DNA of 15,258 nt from contig JAGLTN010000324.1 of NCBI GenBank assembly GCA_023135255.1, positions 1-15,258 of the forward strand, read 5' to 3'. Of this stretch, positions 15,001 through 15,258 are shown piece after piece (positions within the stretch are counted from its first letter, which is position 1; each line of letters begins with the position of its first letter). Position numbers and translations under genes: made by a program. The notes below the pieces were generated by a model. The model ran no database searches and was not told the origin of the DNA. It worked only from the letters and a program-made list of their open reading frames with translations. Source of the DNA: Planctomycetota bacterium. Lineage in GTDB: Bacteria; Planctomycetota; Phycisphaerae; Sedimentisphaerales; Anaerobacaceae.

Positions 15001-15258
15001 GGATAAATTTTTAAAGCCTTTCTTCTACCCAGGAATCTAACCCTTCGCGGCCACATTTCACAATTTCCGTCTTTTCTTCCTTTTAAATCCGCGCAACCCA
15101 CGCAATCAGTGGTTAACACTTTTTTCTTCACGTCCTTCATGATCTTCATGGTAAAACATATTTAATCACCATAAAGAGCCGCAAATTTCGCATATGCGTA
15201 AAACCTGACCCACCACAAGGCCTATCCGCACCAAAAAATTCCGTCTGTAACGATTATG

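Larger units (their letters stand above)
14723..15258. other. Gene-free right end with promoter, half-repeat and degenerate dispersed motifs
   Basis: About 535 bp with no credible gene; a 76-codon frame at 14810-15040 has no ribosome site or recognisable protein character. It holds the operon promoter, the right half-repeat (14844-14894), an 8-bp tandem repeat (14982-15000), and low-complexity text such as CTTCATGATCTTCATGG near 15134. I associate such text with dispersed intergenic elements in environmental genomes (from memory, not checked). Confidence 0.6.

Noticed and set aside
14810..15040. 76-codon plus-strand frame at the right end
   Set aside because: No ribosome site, overlaps the half-repeat and tandem repeat, and the peptide looks like translated intergenic DNA.

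Overview
The window looks like chromosomal DNA of a planctomycete-type bacterium, most plausibly from the Phycisphaerae or Sedimentisphaerales side of Planctomycetota. This is inferred from protein style: secreted LamG proteins whose mature ends begin A(D/E)LIAYW/Y, a secreted CotH protein ending in thrombospondin type 3 repeats and a dockerin-like 'GDINGD...ILADYWL' tail, a secreted DUF4139 protein, and a MshEN-type secretion ATPase. No rRNA, tRNA, CRISPR array, transposase or integrase is visible.

Left region (1-5301, minus strand): three tightly spaced genes read leftward and form a probable operon for exported proteins. In transcription order they are an 854-residue secreted alpha/beta-hydrolase-like protein with a 5'-nucleotidase-C-like tail, a LamG plus TPR protein, and a paralogous LamG plus helical-repeat protein that runs off the left edge. 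A 184-bp divergent intergenic region separates them from a plus-strand GspE/PilB-type ATPase (5486-7189). That gene converges, 10 bp apart, on a minus-strand secreted CotH-family gene (7200-8807).

Middle region (8808-10884): a 439-bp gene-free stretch carries three hairpins at almost even 55-bp spacing and an intact copy of a two-part intergenic repeat. It is followed by a minus-strand secreted DUF4139 gene.

Right region (10966-14843), the most notable part: a compact minus-strand operon encodes a short UvrD/Rep-like SF1 helicase, a DarT-family DNA ADP-ribosyltransferase (GTG start overlapping the helicase stop, strong AGGAGG site), and an ADP-ribosylglycohydrolase with an extra C-terminal region of about 210 residues. 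A good promoter (TATAAT) lies just upstream. The expected model is a DNA ADP-ribosylation toxin/antitoxin or anti-phage system. DarT would modify DNA, the ADP-ribosylglycohydrolase would take the reversing role that the DarG macrodomain plays in classical DarTG, and the helicase may expose or sense the DNA substrate. The operon sits between the two halves of the repeat that is intact at 9139-9234, so it was probably inserted there as a cassette of about 3.9 kb. The last 0.5 kb is non-coding and holds fragments resembling dispersed intergenic elements.
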